Assembly: GCA_045540975.1 (NCBI GenBank)
Contig: JAZQIE010000123.1
Location: 1-22,605 of the forward strand
Source: SIG510 sp045540975
Lineage (GTDB): Bacteria > Bacillota > Clostridia > Oscillospirales > JAAYXM01
Direction: 5' to 3'
Length of the DNA: 22,605 bases
The translations under genes were made by a program, and so were the position numbers. Below, piece after piece: positions 8,376 to 15,146 of the stretch. The notes under the pieces were generated by a model that worked only from the letters and a program-made list of their open reading frames with translations, was not told the origin of the DNA and made no database searches. Position 1 is the first letter of the stretch, and the number at the start of each line of letters is the position of its first letter.

Positions 8376-8909
8376 CTATTTTTCAAATCCGTCTTTGCCG
8401 TAACGAATGAATGACACAACGGCAGAAATCATATTGAAGCTTTCGCAAAGAATTCCGCCAATTGTGAAGTTTACAATGTTATACACCAGCCACGCGGGAG
8501 AAACAAAGAACAACTGGACATAGCGAATATTCGTTCCGCTTCCCGTCCACATGACATAAGTGCCGGTCGCAAGTGCCGCATATGTGAGAAGCGAGAGCGA
8601 GATTTGGAGGATGCCGGTTGTATAAAACACCAGCGAAACCGTAATGCACAGCAAAAACAGAATTTCAACAACAATCAGTTTCCAAAGCTTGCGGTCGCTG
8701 TTTTTAAACAAAAATCCGCGCGCAATGCCTGCCAAATTAAAGAGTGTTCCCGAAACCGCGCCGATGAGCGCGTAATTCACGGAAAACATCACCGCGCAAA
8801 GCGCCTGCAAAATGAAAAACCATGAGTTTTTCTTTGCTTGGAAGGATACGAATGCAAACAGCATTCCCAAAATCCCAAATCCTTGCGCTATGATTTCAAT
8901 TGTCTCCAT
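8376..8909 (-). CDS. YgjV-like inner membrane protein
   Basis: About 177 residues from ATG 8909, chosen because AAAGGGG sits upstream; the ATG at 8930 has no ribosome site. Five or six hydrophobic segments cover most of the protein. The features QGFGILGMLFAFVSFQAKKN at the start, then LQALCAVMFSVNYALIGAVSG and a run of short loops with basic residues, fit the YgjV (Imp-YgjV) membrane family, distantly like SemiSWEET-type proteins. Substrate and role are unknown. It is the first gene of the operon with DUF1292, desulfoferrodoxin and a ZIP transporter, and a good promoter lies 33 bases upstream of its start. Confidence 0.85.
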   Translation of the reverse strand: METIEIIAQGFGILGMLFAFVSFQAKKNSWFFILQALCAVMFSVNYALIGAVSGTLFNLAGIARGFLFKNSDRKLWKLIVVEILFLLCITVSLVFYTTGILQISLSLLTYAALATGTYVMWTGSGTNIRYVQLFFVSPAWLVYNIVNFTIGGILCESFNMISAVVSFIRYGKDGFEK

Positions 8910-8941
8910 CCCAAAAGCCCCTTTGCACATTTATATGATTC

Positions 8942-8970
8942 ATTATAACAGATAAAACCGAGTGAGACAA
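8942..8970 (-). promoter_or_regulatory. Promoter of the ygjV-DUF1292-dfx-ZIP operon
   Basis: Minus strand TTGTCT (8970-8965), 17-base spacer, TATAAT (8947-8942). The -10 box is perfect. It lies between the upstream terminator (8997-9036) and ATG 8909. I see no PerR or Fur palindrome overlapping it. Confidence 0.8.
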
Positions 8971-8996
8971 GTATGGGATTGATTCTCTTCAAAATC

Positions 8997-9036
8997 GCAA
9001 AAAACAACCCAAGAGATTTTGAAATCTCTTGGGTTG
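8997..9036 (-). terminator. Terminator after the TasA-like gene
   Basis: A nearly perfect hairpin at 9005-9036: arms CAACCCAAGAGATTT and its complement (15 pairs drawn, two-base loop), followed on the minus strand by TTGTTTTTTG. It closes the TasA-like transcript 50 bases after its stop. The stem sequence recurs at 11745-11776. Confidence 0.9.
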
Positions 9037-9086
9037 CCGATATCCTCAGATTCTGCCCGCTCGAAAGTCGAACGGCAGGCCGGGCA

Positions 9087-10577
9087 TTATGCGTTCTGCC
9101 AATCTGCGATGGAATCATATTCCACGCCGTTTGCAATAATCTTGCCGACGGTCGCACCGTCTTCAATCGTAATGTTGATTTTACTCTTGTTTGCGATATT
9201 GGACAGGTCGATTGTACCAACGGTACTGTCCGCATCAACAGTAATGCCGTATGCAGCGTTGGTGTTCATGTCACCGTTCGGGCGGATAGACTCAACCTCT
9301 GCACCAACCAGAGTAAGCTTCATCTTTGCCCAAGTGATAATGCTGCCGAGTTTACCGCCGTTGACCGTGGTATCGGAATAGTTGGTCAACGCCACATCAT
9401 AGACCGGCCACATCGGATCGGTATCCAGCGGAGACAAAGTCGCACCGTAAACATTACAGTTGTTCATGGTCAGTCTGCCGTAAACACTGAGTGCAGGAGA
9501 GATGCCCGCCGAGAGGGATACGACCTGCGGATTCACAATATTCACATTGTTAAACTCTGTGTTATGACGACCTTGGTTTGAGTTCTCGTAGTTACCCGCC
9601 ATGACAGACTGCATGGTGCCCGCAATGGTGAGGTCATTGACTGTGACAAGAGCGCCGTCTTCAGACGAGAAAACCATTGCCATCAGCGGAATGGTTCCTC
9701 CAATCCAATCAAAGGTCTGCTCTTCACTCGCAACCATGGTAACGGTGTTTCCGTTGCCGTTGACGGTATAGCCGGTGGTTGCTTCGTAGTTACGATAAAG
9801 CGGAGCGTCAACCGAAACCACGTCTTCTGTCAAGGTGAGGTCACCTTCGGTCTGCGGCTCGGAAACCGTCTTGTGCTCATCAAATTTGGAACCTGCATCG
9901 TAGTCAGGACCGAAGGAATCTTCTTCGTTCGGGACCTGAGTTGCAAACGCGTTAACGGCAAATCTGATTTCCGGAATGTTTTTCCCGTTGTGATTTGCTT
10001 CGTTGCCAACGGTGGTCGGCATTTCAAGGATGACCAGTGCATACAGTACATCACCCGGCAGAGCGACCATGTTCTTCGCAACTTCCACGTTTTTGTTCTT
10101 CAGCGAAACCGGATTGAATGCAAAGTTGTCAAGGCTTGCACGTGTGCTGTAATAGTCAACCGCACCGGAATCAATTGTGGTCATGGACTTAACATCCAAA
10201 TACTCGGACAGATTGAAGGTGGTCCCAAACACATTGGTGCCCGGGATTTCCTCATACACATCCACTGCCATGTTGTAGCGGAATGCGAGAGAACCGATGT
10301 TTTCCACCTTGAACCAAACCGCTTCGGTGTAGCCCGGCTCGTAGAGAGCTTTTTCGCCAAACAGGACGGTATCGCTTCCAACTTCTTTCCATTCATCGGA
10401 AGACCCAACCGGCTTGTATGATACCTTCAAATCCAGATTACCGGACTTGATGATGTTGTTCACGCTGGAGACGCTGTCGGTAAACCATGCGAAGGTAGAA
10501 CCTACAAACATGGAGATACAGACAAGCAAACTCAGCGCGCTGAGCAGAAGTCTGCTCTTCGTGCTTCTTTTTGTCAT
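9087..10577 (-). CDS. Secreted TasA-like protein with SipW-dependent-type signal peptide and beta-helix-like C-terminus
   Basis: A 496-residue exported protein. ATG 10577 is chosen because AAAGGAGG lies ten bases upstream and the signal peptide begins here (MTKRSTKSRLLLS). Hydrophobic residues 9-29 end in STFAWFTD (27-34), the SipW-dependent-type signature of TasA/CalY biofilm-fibre and camelysin relatives. The next ~220 residues resemble the TasA beta-sandwich: SGNLDLKVSY after cleavage, EPGYTEAVWFKVENIGSLAFRY, and LPGDVLYALVILEMP. From about residue 290 on, short strands with NG, NN and GG turns (VNDLTIAGTM, FNNVNIVNP, MNNCNVYGAT, VNGGKLGS, VGAEVESI) suggest a parallel beta-helix. No cysteine pairs, sortase signal or anchor is seen, so it is probably secreted or in fibres. 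No SipW peptidase gene is nearby. Monocistronic, with strong promoter and terminator. Function unproven. Confidence 0.88.
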   Translation of the reverse strand: MTKRSTKSRLLLSALSLLVCISMFVGSTFAWFTDSVSSVNNIIKSGNLDLKVSYKPVGSSDEWKEVGSDTVLFGEKALYEPGYTEAVWFKVENIGSLAFRYNMAVDVYEEIPGTNVFGTTFNLSEYLDVKSMTTIDSGAVDYYSTRASLDNFAFNPVSLKNKNVEVAKNMVALPGDVLYALVILEMPTTVGNEANHNGKNIPEIRFAVNAFATQVPNEEDSFGPDYDAGSKFDEHKTVSEPQTEGDLTLTEDVVSVDAPLYRNYEATTGYTVNGNGNTVTMVASEEQTFDWIGGTIPLMAMVFSSEDGALVTVNDLTIAGTMQSVMAGNYENSNQGRHNTEFNNVNIVNPQVVSLSAGISPALSVYGRLTMNNCNVYGATLSPLDTDPMWPVYDVALTNYSDTTVNGGKLGSIITWAKMKLTLVGAEVESIRPNGDMNTNAAYGITVDADSTVGTIDLSNIANKSKINITIEDGATVGKIIANGVEYDSIADWQNA

Positions 10578-10717
10578 ATCCCTATGACCTCCTTTAAAAT
10601 CTGGGCGCGGGTGGCTGCAGTCTGTGTGCGCCATAAAACAGAGGCAGAAGGGGTATGTACGCGCGGATGCCGAATCATGTGTTTCCAAGGTTTAAGGAAC
10701 GAAACCCAACCTTTGGA
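10578..10717 (-). promoter_or_regulatory. 140-nt structured 5' leader of the TasA-like gene
   Basis: From the predicted transcription start (about 10717) to ATG 10577. A stem-loop lies at the very 5' end: arms at 10717-10708 and 10692-10684 (CCAAAGGTT with AACCTTGG, one bulged A). A second possible stem, GGCGC with GCGCC, lies before the ribosome site. I do not recognise a known riboswitch: the conserved core of GEMM-I (cyclic di-GMP) is absent. Function, if any, may be message stability or control of translation. Confidence 0.45.
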
Positions 10718-10723
10718 GTTTTG

Positions 10724-10752
10724 ATTATAAACCAAACCCTTTCACTTGTCAA
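10724..10752 (-). promoter_or_regulatory. Consensus sigma-A promoter of the TasA-like gene
   Basis: Minus strand TTGACA (10752-10747), 17-base spacer, TATAAT (10729-10724): a perfect match at both hexamers with ideal spacing. It implies strong or repressor-controlled expression. Confidence 0.92.
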
Positions 10753-10836
10753 TATCAATTTAAGTAAATACTTTTTTAACAAAGTTTTAGAATTGTTGAC
10801 AGTGTGCCATGCTCTATCGTTCGATTGATACGATAA

Positions 10837-10862
10837 AACACCCCAAGTTCTCTTGGGGTGTT
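10837..10862 (-). terminator. Terminator after the metallophosphoesterase gene
   Basis: Hairpin with 11-base arms (AACACCCCAAG and its complement) around a four-base loop, four bases after the stop codon, followed on the minus strand by TGTTTTATC, a modest T-run. The arm resembles those at 9005 and 11745. Confidence 0.82.
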
Positions 10863-10866
10863 GTTC

Positions 10867-11718
10867 TTACGTTTCCGGATTCACTGTGTTCGTCAACTCA
10901 ATCAGGAGTACTTCGGGACGGTTGTGAAAGCGAAACGGAATGATACTGTTTCCGAGTCCGCGACTGACAATCATGGTTGTGCCGTTTTGTTCGAAGCGAC
11001 CTGCATCGTATTTCGGGAAGAAGCCTTGATTGGGCGCTGCCACTCCCCCCACAAACGGGAGTCGAAACTGTCCGCCATGTGCATGACCGCTGAGCACCAA
11101 ATCAATTGGGTATTCCGCATAACACGCAAACAACTCGGGTCTATGGGATAACAGCACGGTAAACAGGTCGCCCTCTCCTACGAGTGCCTGCAAGTGTTCT
11201 TTCATGACCTCGGTCGATTTGCCGAAAAGATAATCGGTTTGAAAGCTTGGGTCATCCACACCCAACAGCAAAATCTTCTCACCGTTTCGCTCCAATTCGA
11301 TTTTTTCATTTTCAAGCATAGTGACGCCATGCCCAATAAGGCCCGCTTTCAGTTCTTCATAAGAATCAATCCGTGCTTCATGATTGCCGCTCACAAAATA
11401 ACACGGTGCAATTTTCATTGCTTCCTTAACAAACTTCAACGCGACCCGAATCTCGGTCTTACGCGAATCAATCAAGTCTCCCGTGATGGCAATGATGTCC
11501 GGCTTTGCCTCTTTGAGCAGTCGGAGCAACGTTTCGTTCTCTTTCCCAAACTGTGCATTGTGCAAATCCGATACGTGGGCAATCCGAAAGCCGTCAAACG
11601 AATCGGGAAGCCGACTCGATTCAATTCGATAGGTGTTTTGTTCCAATGCGGCATTCCCCCAAGCAATCCAAGACAAAAGGATTAAAACCAACAAAACGAA
11701 AATGACTCTCTTTTTCAT
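10867..11718 (-). CDS. Membrane-anchored metallophosphoesterase (YaeI-like)
   Basis: A 283-residue calcineurin-like phosphoesterase with an N-terminal hydrophobic segment (about 4-21) that should anchor it with the catalytic domain outside. Metal ligands are in the usual order: Asp51 and His53 in SDLH, Asp81 in GDLID, Asn112 and His113 in GNHE, a later His in LLSHRPE, and GHAHGG. This is the YaeI/YkuE branch, whose proposed role is in lipid or phospholipid headgroup phosphoester hydrolysis; the substrate here is unknown. Start ATG 11718 follows AGGAGTG. The only DNA between it and lysS is the lysS terminator and 26 bases, with no promoter seen, so it is probably expressed by read-through from greA-lysS or from inside lysS. 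A terminator follows. Confidence 0.93.
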   Translation of the reverse strand: MKKRVIFVLLVLILLSWIAWGNAALEQNTYRIESSRLPDSFDGFRIAHVSDLHNAQFGKENETLLRLLKEAKPDIIAITGDLIDSRKTEIRVALKFVKEAMKIAPCYFVSGNHEARIDSYEELKAGLIGHGVTMLENEKIELERNGEKILLLGVDDPSFQTDYLFGKSTEVMKEHLQALVGEGDLFTVLLSHRPELFACYAEYPIDLVLSGHAHGGQFRLPFVGGVAAPNQGFFPKYDAGRFEQNGTTMIVSRGLGNSIIPFRFHNRPEVLLIELTNTVNPET

Positions 11719-11744
11719 GGGTCACTCCTATTTCATCTACGAAA

Positions 11745-11776
11745 CAACCCAAGATATCTGCGGATATCTTGGGTTG
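11745..11776 (-). terminator. Terminator after lysS
   Basis: Arms of 14 bases (CAACCCAAGATATC and its complement) with loop TGCG, followed on the minus strand by TTGTTTC, a short T-run, seven bases after the lysS stop. Because the next gene starts 26 bases further on, partial read-through is expected. Confidence 0.8.
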
Positions 11777-11782
11777 CGGTTC

Positions 11783-13285
11783 TTATTTTTCGGGTTTCAT
11801 GGTCGGGAAGAGCAAGACGTCGCGGATGGACGGGCTGTTGGTAAGGAGCATGACCAAACGGTCGATACCGATACCCAGACCGCCTGTCGGCGGCATACCG
11901 TATTCGAGTGCATTGAGGAAGTCTTCGTCCACTTCCGCATTGACACCCTGCGCACGGCGTTCTTCCACCTGCTTAACGAAGCGCTGACGCTGGTCAATCG
12001 GGTCATTGAGTTCGGAGAAGGCATTGCCCATCTCGCGTGCATAGATGAAGAACTCAAAACGCTCGGTGAAGAGCGGGTTGTCTGCACGGCGTTTTGCAAG
12101 CGGTGAGATTTCGACCGGATAGTCATAGATGAAGGTGGGCTGGATGAGTTGGTCTTCCACGAATGCTTCAAAGAATGCGACCAGGACTTCGCCGCGGGTA
12201 GCGTTCTTTTCCACATGGACGTCGCGTGCATCCGCTTCTGCGCGTGCCGCTGCATCGTCCGCCCAGGAATTGTAATCCACACCTGCATACTTCTGCACCG
12301 CTTCCACCATGGTGAGGCGCTGCCACGGAGATGCCATATTGATCATCTGATCCTGATACGGAATGACATCACTCTTACAGATGGTACGGGTCAAATGCGT
12401 ATAGAGGTCTTCGACGAGGTCCATCATATCATGGAAATCCGCATATGCCTGATAGACTTCCATGGAGGTGAATTCCGGATTGTGCTTGACGCTCATGCCT
12501 TCGTTACGGAAGATGCGGCCCATTTCATAGACACGCTCCAAGCCGCCGACAATGAGGCGCTTTAAGTACAGCTCGGTTTCGATGCGCAGGTACATGGGGA
12601 TGTCGAGTGTATTGTGGTGGGTGACAAACGGACGCGCCGCTGCACCGATTTCCAGAGTATGGAGCACCGGGGTATCAACTTCGAGGAAGCCGTGAGAATC
12701 CATGTAATTACGGATTTCGCGGAAAATCTGGCTTCTGACCATGAAGGTGTCCTTAACCTCCGGGTTGACAATGAGGTCAACATAGCGCTGACGGTAACGC
12801 AAATCCTGGTCCTTGAGGCCGTGGTACTTCTCGGGCAGCGGCTTTAAGGACTTGGAGAGCATTTCGACATGGGTGCAATGGATGGAGATTTCACCGCGAC
12901 GGGTACGGAATACGGTACCGCGGACACCGATGATATCGCCGATATCAAACTTCTTAAAGCGGGCAAATTCCTCTTCGCCGACATCGTTGATGCGGACATA
13001 GAGCTGGATTTTGCCGTCACGGTCAAGCAGGTCACAGAAAAATGCCTTACCCATATCACGGCGGCTCATCATACGGCCCGCAAGGCTGACTTCCTGACCC
13101 TCGAGTTCATCAAAACCGTCCAAAATTTCTTTGGAGTGGTGGGTCTGGTCATATGTAACAGCCGCATAGGGGTTTCTTCCCTCTTCGACCATTGCGCTCA
13201 GTTTTTCACGGCGGATGCGCAGAATTTCATTTAATTCTTCCGCTGTTTGCTCCTGAACTTCGGGCAGGTTGGTGTTTTCGGACAT
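11783..13285 (-). CDS. lysS: Lysine--tRNA ligase, class II
   Basis: Charges tRNA-Lys with lysine. The 500-residue product has an N-terminal OB-fold anticodon-binding domain (about 65-155, VSLAGRMMSRRDMGKAFFCDL) and the class II catalytic core: motif 1 around DSHGFLEVDTPVL, motif 2 FRNEGMSVKHNPEF, and motif 3 GGLGIGIDRLVMLL. The lysine-pocket loop is TLEIGAAARPF, where many LysRS have a PGGA-type loop; I take this as lineage variation. The start is ATG 13285 behind GAGGAGG. It follows greA by 62 bases containing a small hairpin, and no T-box leader is present, so it relies on the greA promoter. Length and motifs are complete. Confidence 0.98.
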   Translation of the reverse strand: MSENTNLPEVQEQTAEELNEILRIRREKLSAMVEEGRNPYAAVTYDQTHHSKEILDGFDELEGQEVSLAGRMMSRRDMGKAFFCDLLDRDGKIQLYVRINDVGEEEFARFKKFDIGDIIGVRGTVFRTRRGEISIHCTHVEMLSKSLKPLPEKYHGLKDQDLRYRQRYVDLIVNPEVKDTFMVRSQIFREIRNYMDSHGFLEVDTPVLHTLEIGAAARPFVTHHNTLDIPMYLRIETELYLKRLIVGGLERVYEMGRIFRNEGMSVKHNPEFTSMEVYQAYADFHDMMDLVEDLYTHLTRTICKSDVIPYQDQMINMASPWQRLTMVEAVQKYAGVDYNSWADDAAARAEADARDVHVEKNATRGEVLVAFFEAFVEDQLIQPTFIYDYPVEISPLAKRRADNPLFTERFEFFIYAREMGNAFSELNDPIDQRQRFVKQVEERRAQGVNAEVDEDFLNALEYGMPPTGGLGIGIDRLVMLLTNSPSIRDVLLFPTMKPEK

Positions 13286-13322
13286 TTGGAATTCCTCCTC
13301 TTTTGATACGACAAAACAGATA

Positions 13323-13337
13323 GGGGCATTCTGCCCC
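13323..13337 (-). terminator. Small hairpin between greA and lysS
   Basis: GGGGCA/TGCCCC arms with a three-base loop, 10 bases after the greA stop, followed by only a weak T-rich stretch. It may be a partial terminator or attenuator that lowers lysS relative to greA. Weak evidence. Confidence 0.4.
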
Positions 13338-13347
13338 CATCGTTTGA

Positions 13348-13788
13348 TTAGTTGACCTTGAGAACTTTGTACTTGATTTCGCCGCCGGGTGCATGGACCG
13401 AAATGACATCGCCTTCTTTTGCACCCTGCAGAGCCTTACCGAGCGGAGACTCATCCGAAATGCGCTGCTGATACGGGTCTGCCTCCTGAGAGCCGACCAG
13501 ATGGTATTCTTCCTCGGTGTTGTCTTCCAAATCCAACACAACGTAGCAAGTACCGCCTTCGATGATTTCGCAATTTGCAAGGATGTTCTCCACTTCCGCG
13601 ATACGGGAGTACAGACGGCCCTGCTCGTTCATTGCTTCATCGTATTCGCTGTTTTCGGAGAGGTCGCCAAAGGAACGGGCTTCCTCGATTTGGTCCGCAA
13701 CCTCTTGCTTGCGGACGGTTTTCATGTGTTCCAGTTCTGCGGTGAGTTCGTCAAAACGCGCTTTGGATAATTTATAAACTTTTTGCAT
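13348..13788 (-). CDS. greA: Transcript cleavage factor GreA
   Basis: GreA enters the RNA polymerase secondary channel and stimulates cleavage of backtracked RNA. The N-terminal coiled coil (1-75) has the acidic tip GDLSENSEYDEA, with the Asp and Glu that hold the catalytic magnesium. The C-terminal FKBP-like domain ends ESPLGKALQGAKEGDVISVHAPGGEIKYKVLKV. At 146 residues it is about ten shorter than most GreA; the loss is at the linker after CEIIEGG, where a strand (family VGLGSKVKV-like) seems missing. Both functional ends are intact. The start is ATG 13788 behind AGGAG. A consensus promoter lies upstream. It is the first gene before lysS. Confidence 0.95.
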   Translation of the reverse strand: MQKVYKLSKARFDELTAELEHMKTVRKQEVADQIEEARSFGDLSENSEYDEAMNEQGRLYSRIAEVENILANCEIIEGGTCYVVLDLEDNTEEEYHLVGSQEADPYQQRISDESPLGKALQGAKEGDVISVHAPGGEIKYKVLKVN

Positions 13789-13864
13789 GACAGATACTCC
13801 TATTCCTTCAAAATATCCTCATTTATTGAAAATATATGAATTTTTTTGCAAGTCAATAACAACT

Positions 13865-13893
13865 ATTATATTGAAATTCGTCTTTTATGTCAA
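13865..13893 (-). promoter_or_regulatory. Consensus sigma-A promoter of greA-lysS
   Basis: Minus strand TTGACA (13893-13888), 17-base spacer, TATAAT (13870-13865), perfect at both boxes, 77 bases upstream of ATG 13788 and right after the ctpA terminator. The leader is very AT-rich. Confidence 0.92.
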
Positions 13894-13910
13894 GACCCTA
13901 TTGTGATTGC

Positions 13911-13944
13911 AAAAATCGAGAAGCCCGGAATGTCTCCGCGCTTC
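13911..13944 (-). terminator. Terminator of the ftsE-ftsX-M23-ctpA operon
   Basis: Just after the ctpA stop: GAAGC/GCTTC arms, one mismatch, then three more C-G pairs, seven-base loop, followed on the minus strand by TCGATTTTTG. Moderately strong; the greA promoter begins within it. Confidence 0.7.
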
Positions 13945-13952
13945 CCGTTTCT

Positions 13953-15140
13953 TTACTGTTTTACTGCCGAAAGTGCCGCCTGCACCTGACGGTCTTCTGT
14001 GACCGGTTTGAGATAATTGCCGCGAATCTCTTCCACGGTGAGTTCCACCTGCACATCCGGTTTGATTCCGCCCACACTTGCAAGGTCAACGCCTTTGGAG
14101 GTGTAGTACTTATTGACCGAAAGCACAATGGCTGAGCCGTCGGAAAGTTCAATCGGCATCTGGGAACAACCCTTTCCGGTGGTCGGCATACCAACCACGG
14201 TTGCTTTCTCATGCTCCTGCAACGATGCTGCAAAGAACTCAGCGGCGCTGATGCTGTTTTCATTGACCAAAACCGCCATGGGGATGTCCAGACAATTTGC
14301 ATCCGAGCGATATTCCTCGGCATTTCCCGCTTTATCGACCTGACGGAACATCAGGCATTCGGGGAGCAGGTAGTCCAGCATATTCATGAGGCTTTGGAGC
14401 GAACCGCCCGGGTTATCGCGTACATCAAAGACGATTGCGGAGACATTTGCTTTCTGCAAATCCTTGACCGCGGAAATAAACGCCTGGTCAACATTCAAAT
14501 CAAAGTTTGCGATGGAAACATAACCGATGTTTCCGTCTAAAATCTGCGAGGAAATTGCTTGGATTTCCAACATTCTGCGCGTGAAAACCGAGGTTTTTTC
14601 CACACCGTCGGAGAGGAATGTGAGAGTGACTTGTGTCCCCTCTTCCCCACGCACCGCATTGACCGCGGTTTCGTAACCAAGCTCGGTGACCGGGGTGCCG
14701 TCTATCGCGATGACCACATCGCGTACACGCAGACCGCCTTCCTCTGCGGGAGAGCCTTTGTGGACATTCACAATTAAAATACCGCCGGTTTCAAGGTCTT
14801 CAATGACGTTGACCCCGATTCCGACCATTTGGTTGTTGAGCCCGATTTTGAAGGACTCATACTGCTCGGGATTGAGATAGTATGACCAGCGGTCACCCAA
14901 ATATGCAATCATTCCCACCGCGGCACCTTCCGAGACCTGCGCGCGGTCATACTCATTGACGTAATAGCGGTCGATGACCGACTGGACTTCGGCAACTTTT
15001 TCGTATTCGCTGACCAGCTCTTCCAAGTCAACAAGTTTTTCATTGAAATTCCGACTGCAAACAGTGAGGGTGATACTAAAACTCACGGTTGCCGCAAGAA
15101 GCATCAATGCAATCGTGGTTGTGACAGAGCGTTTCTTCAT
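13953..15140 (-). CDS. S41 C-terminal processing peptidase (CtpA/CtpB type)
   Basis: A 395-residue membrane-anchored serine protease. An N-terminal hydrophobic segment (about 7-27) is followed by a helical region, a PDZ domain (about 100-180, with KGSPAEEGGLRVRDVVIAIDG) and the S41 core. The catalytic set can be placed from family spacing: Ser298 in NENSISAAE, Lys323 in TTGKGCSQ and Gln327, matching the Ser-Lys-Gln spacing of Bacillus CtpB. It is the last gene of the ftsE-ftsX-M23 unit, six bases after the M23 stop. In other Firmicutes this protease sits in the same place and its substrate may be the M23 protein; that is inference here. Start ATG 15140. Confidence 0.95.
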   Translation of the reverse strand: MKKRSVTTTIALMLLAATVSFSITLTVCSRNFNEKLVDLEELVSEYEKVAEVQSVIDRYYVNEYDRAQVSEGAAVGMIAYLGDRWSYYLNPEQYESFKIGLNNQMVGIGVNVIEDLETGGILIVNVHKGSPAEEGGLRVRDVVIAIDGTPVTELGYETAVNAVRGEEGTQVTLTFLSDGVEKTSVFTRRMLEIQAISSQILDGNIGYVSIANFDLNVDQAFISAVKDLQKANVSAIVFDVRDNPGGSLQSLMNMLDYLLPECLMFRQVDKAGNAEEYRSDANCLDIPMAVLVNENSISAAEFFAASLQEHEKATVVGMPTTGKGCSQMPIELSDGSAIVLSVNKYYTSKGVDLASVGGIKPDVQVELTVEEIRGNYLKPVTEDRQVQAALSAVKQ

Positions 15141-15146
15141 GGGTGC

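Noticed and set aside
10578..10717. Cyclic di-GMP (GEMM-I) riboswitch in the TasA-like leader
   Set aside because: The conserved GEMM-I core was not found, and the stems seen do not form the known two-stem layout.
13286..13347. T-box leader for lysS
   Set aside because: Only 62 bases separate greA from lysS and neither the T-box sequence nor the specifier stem is present.
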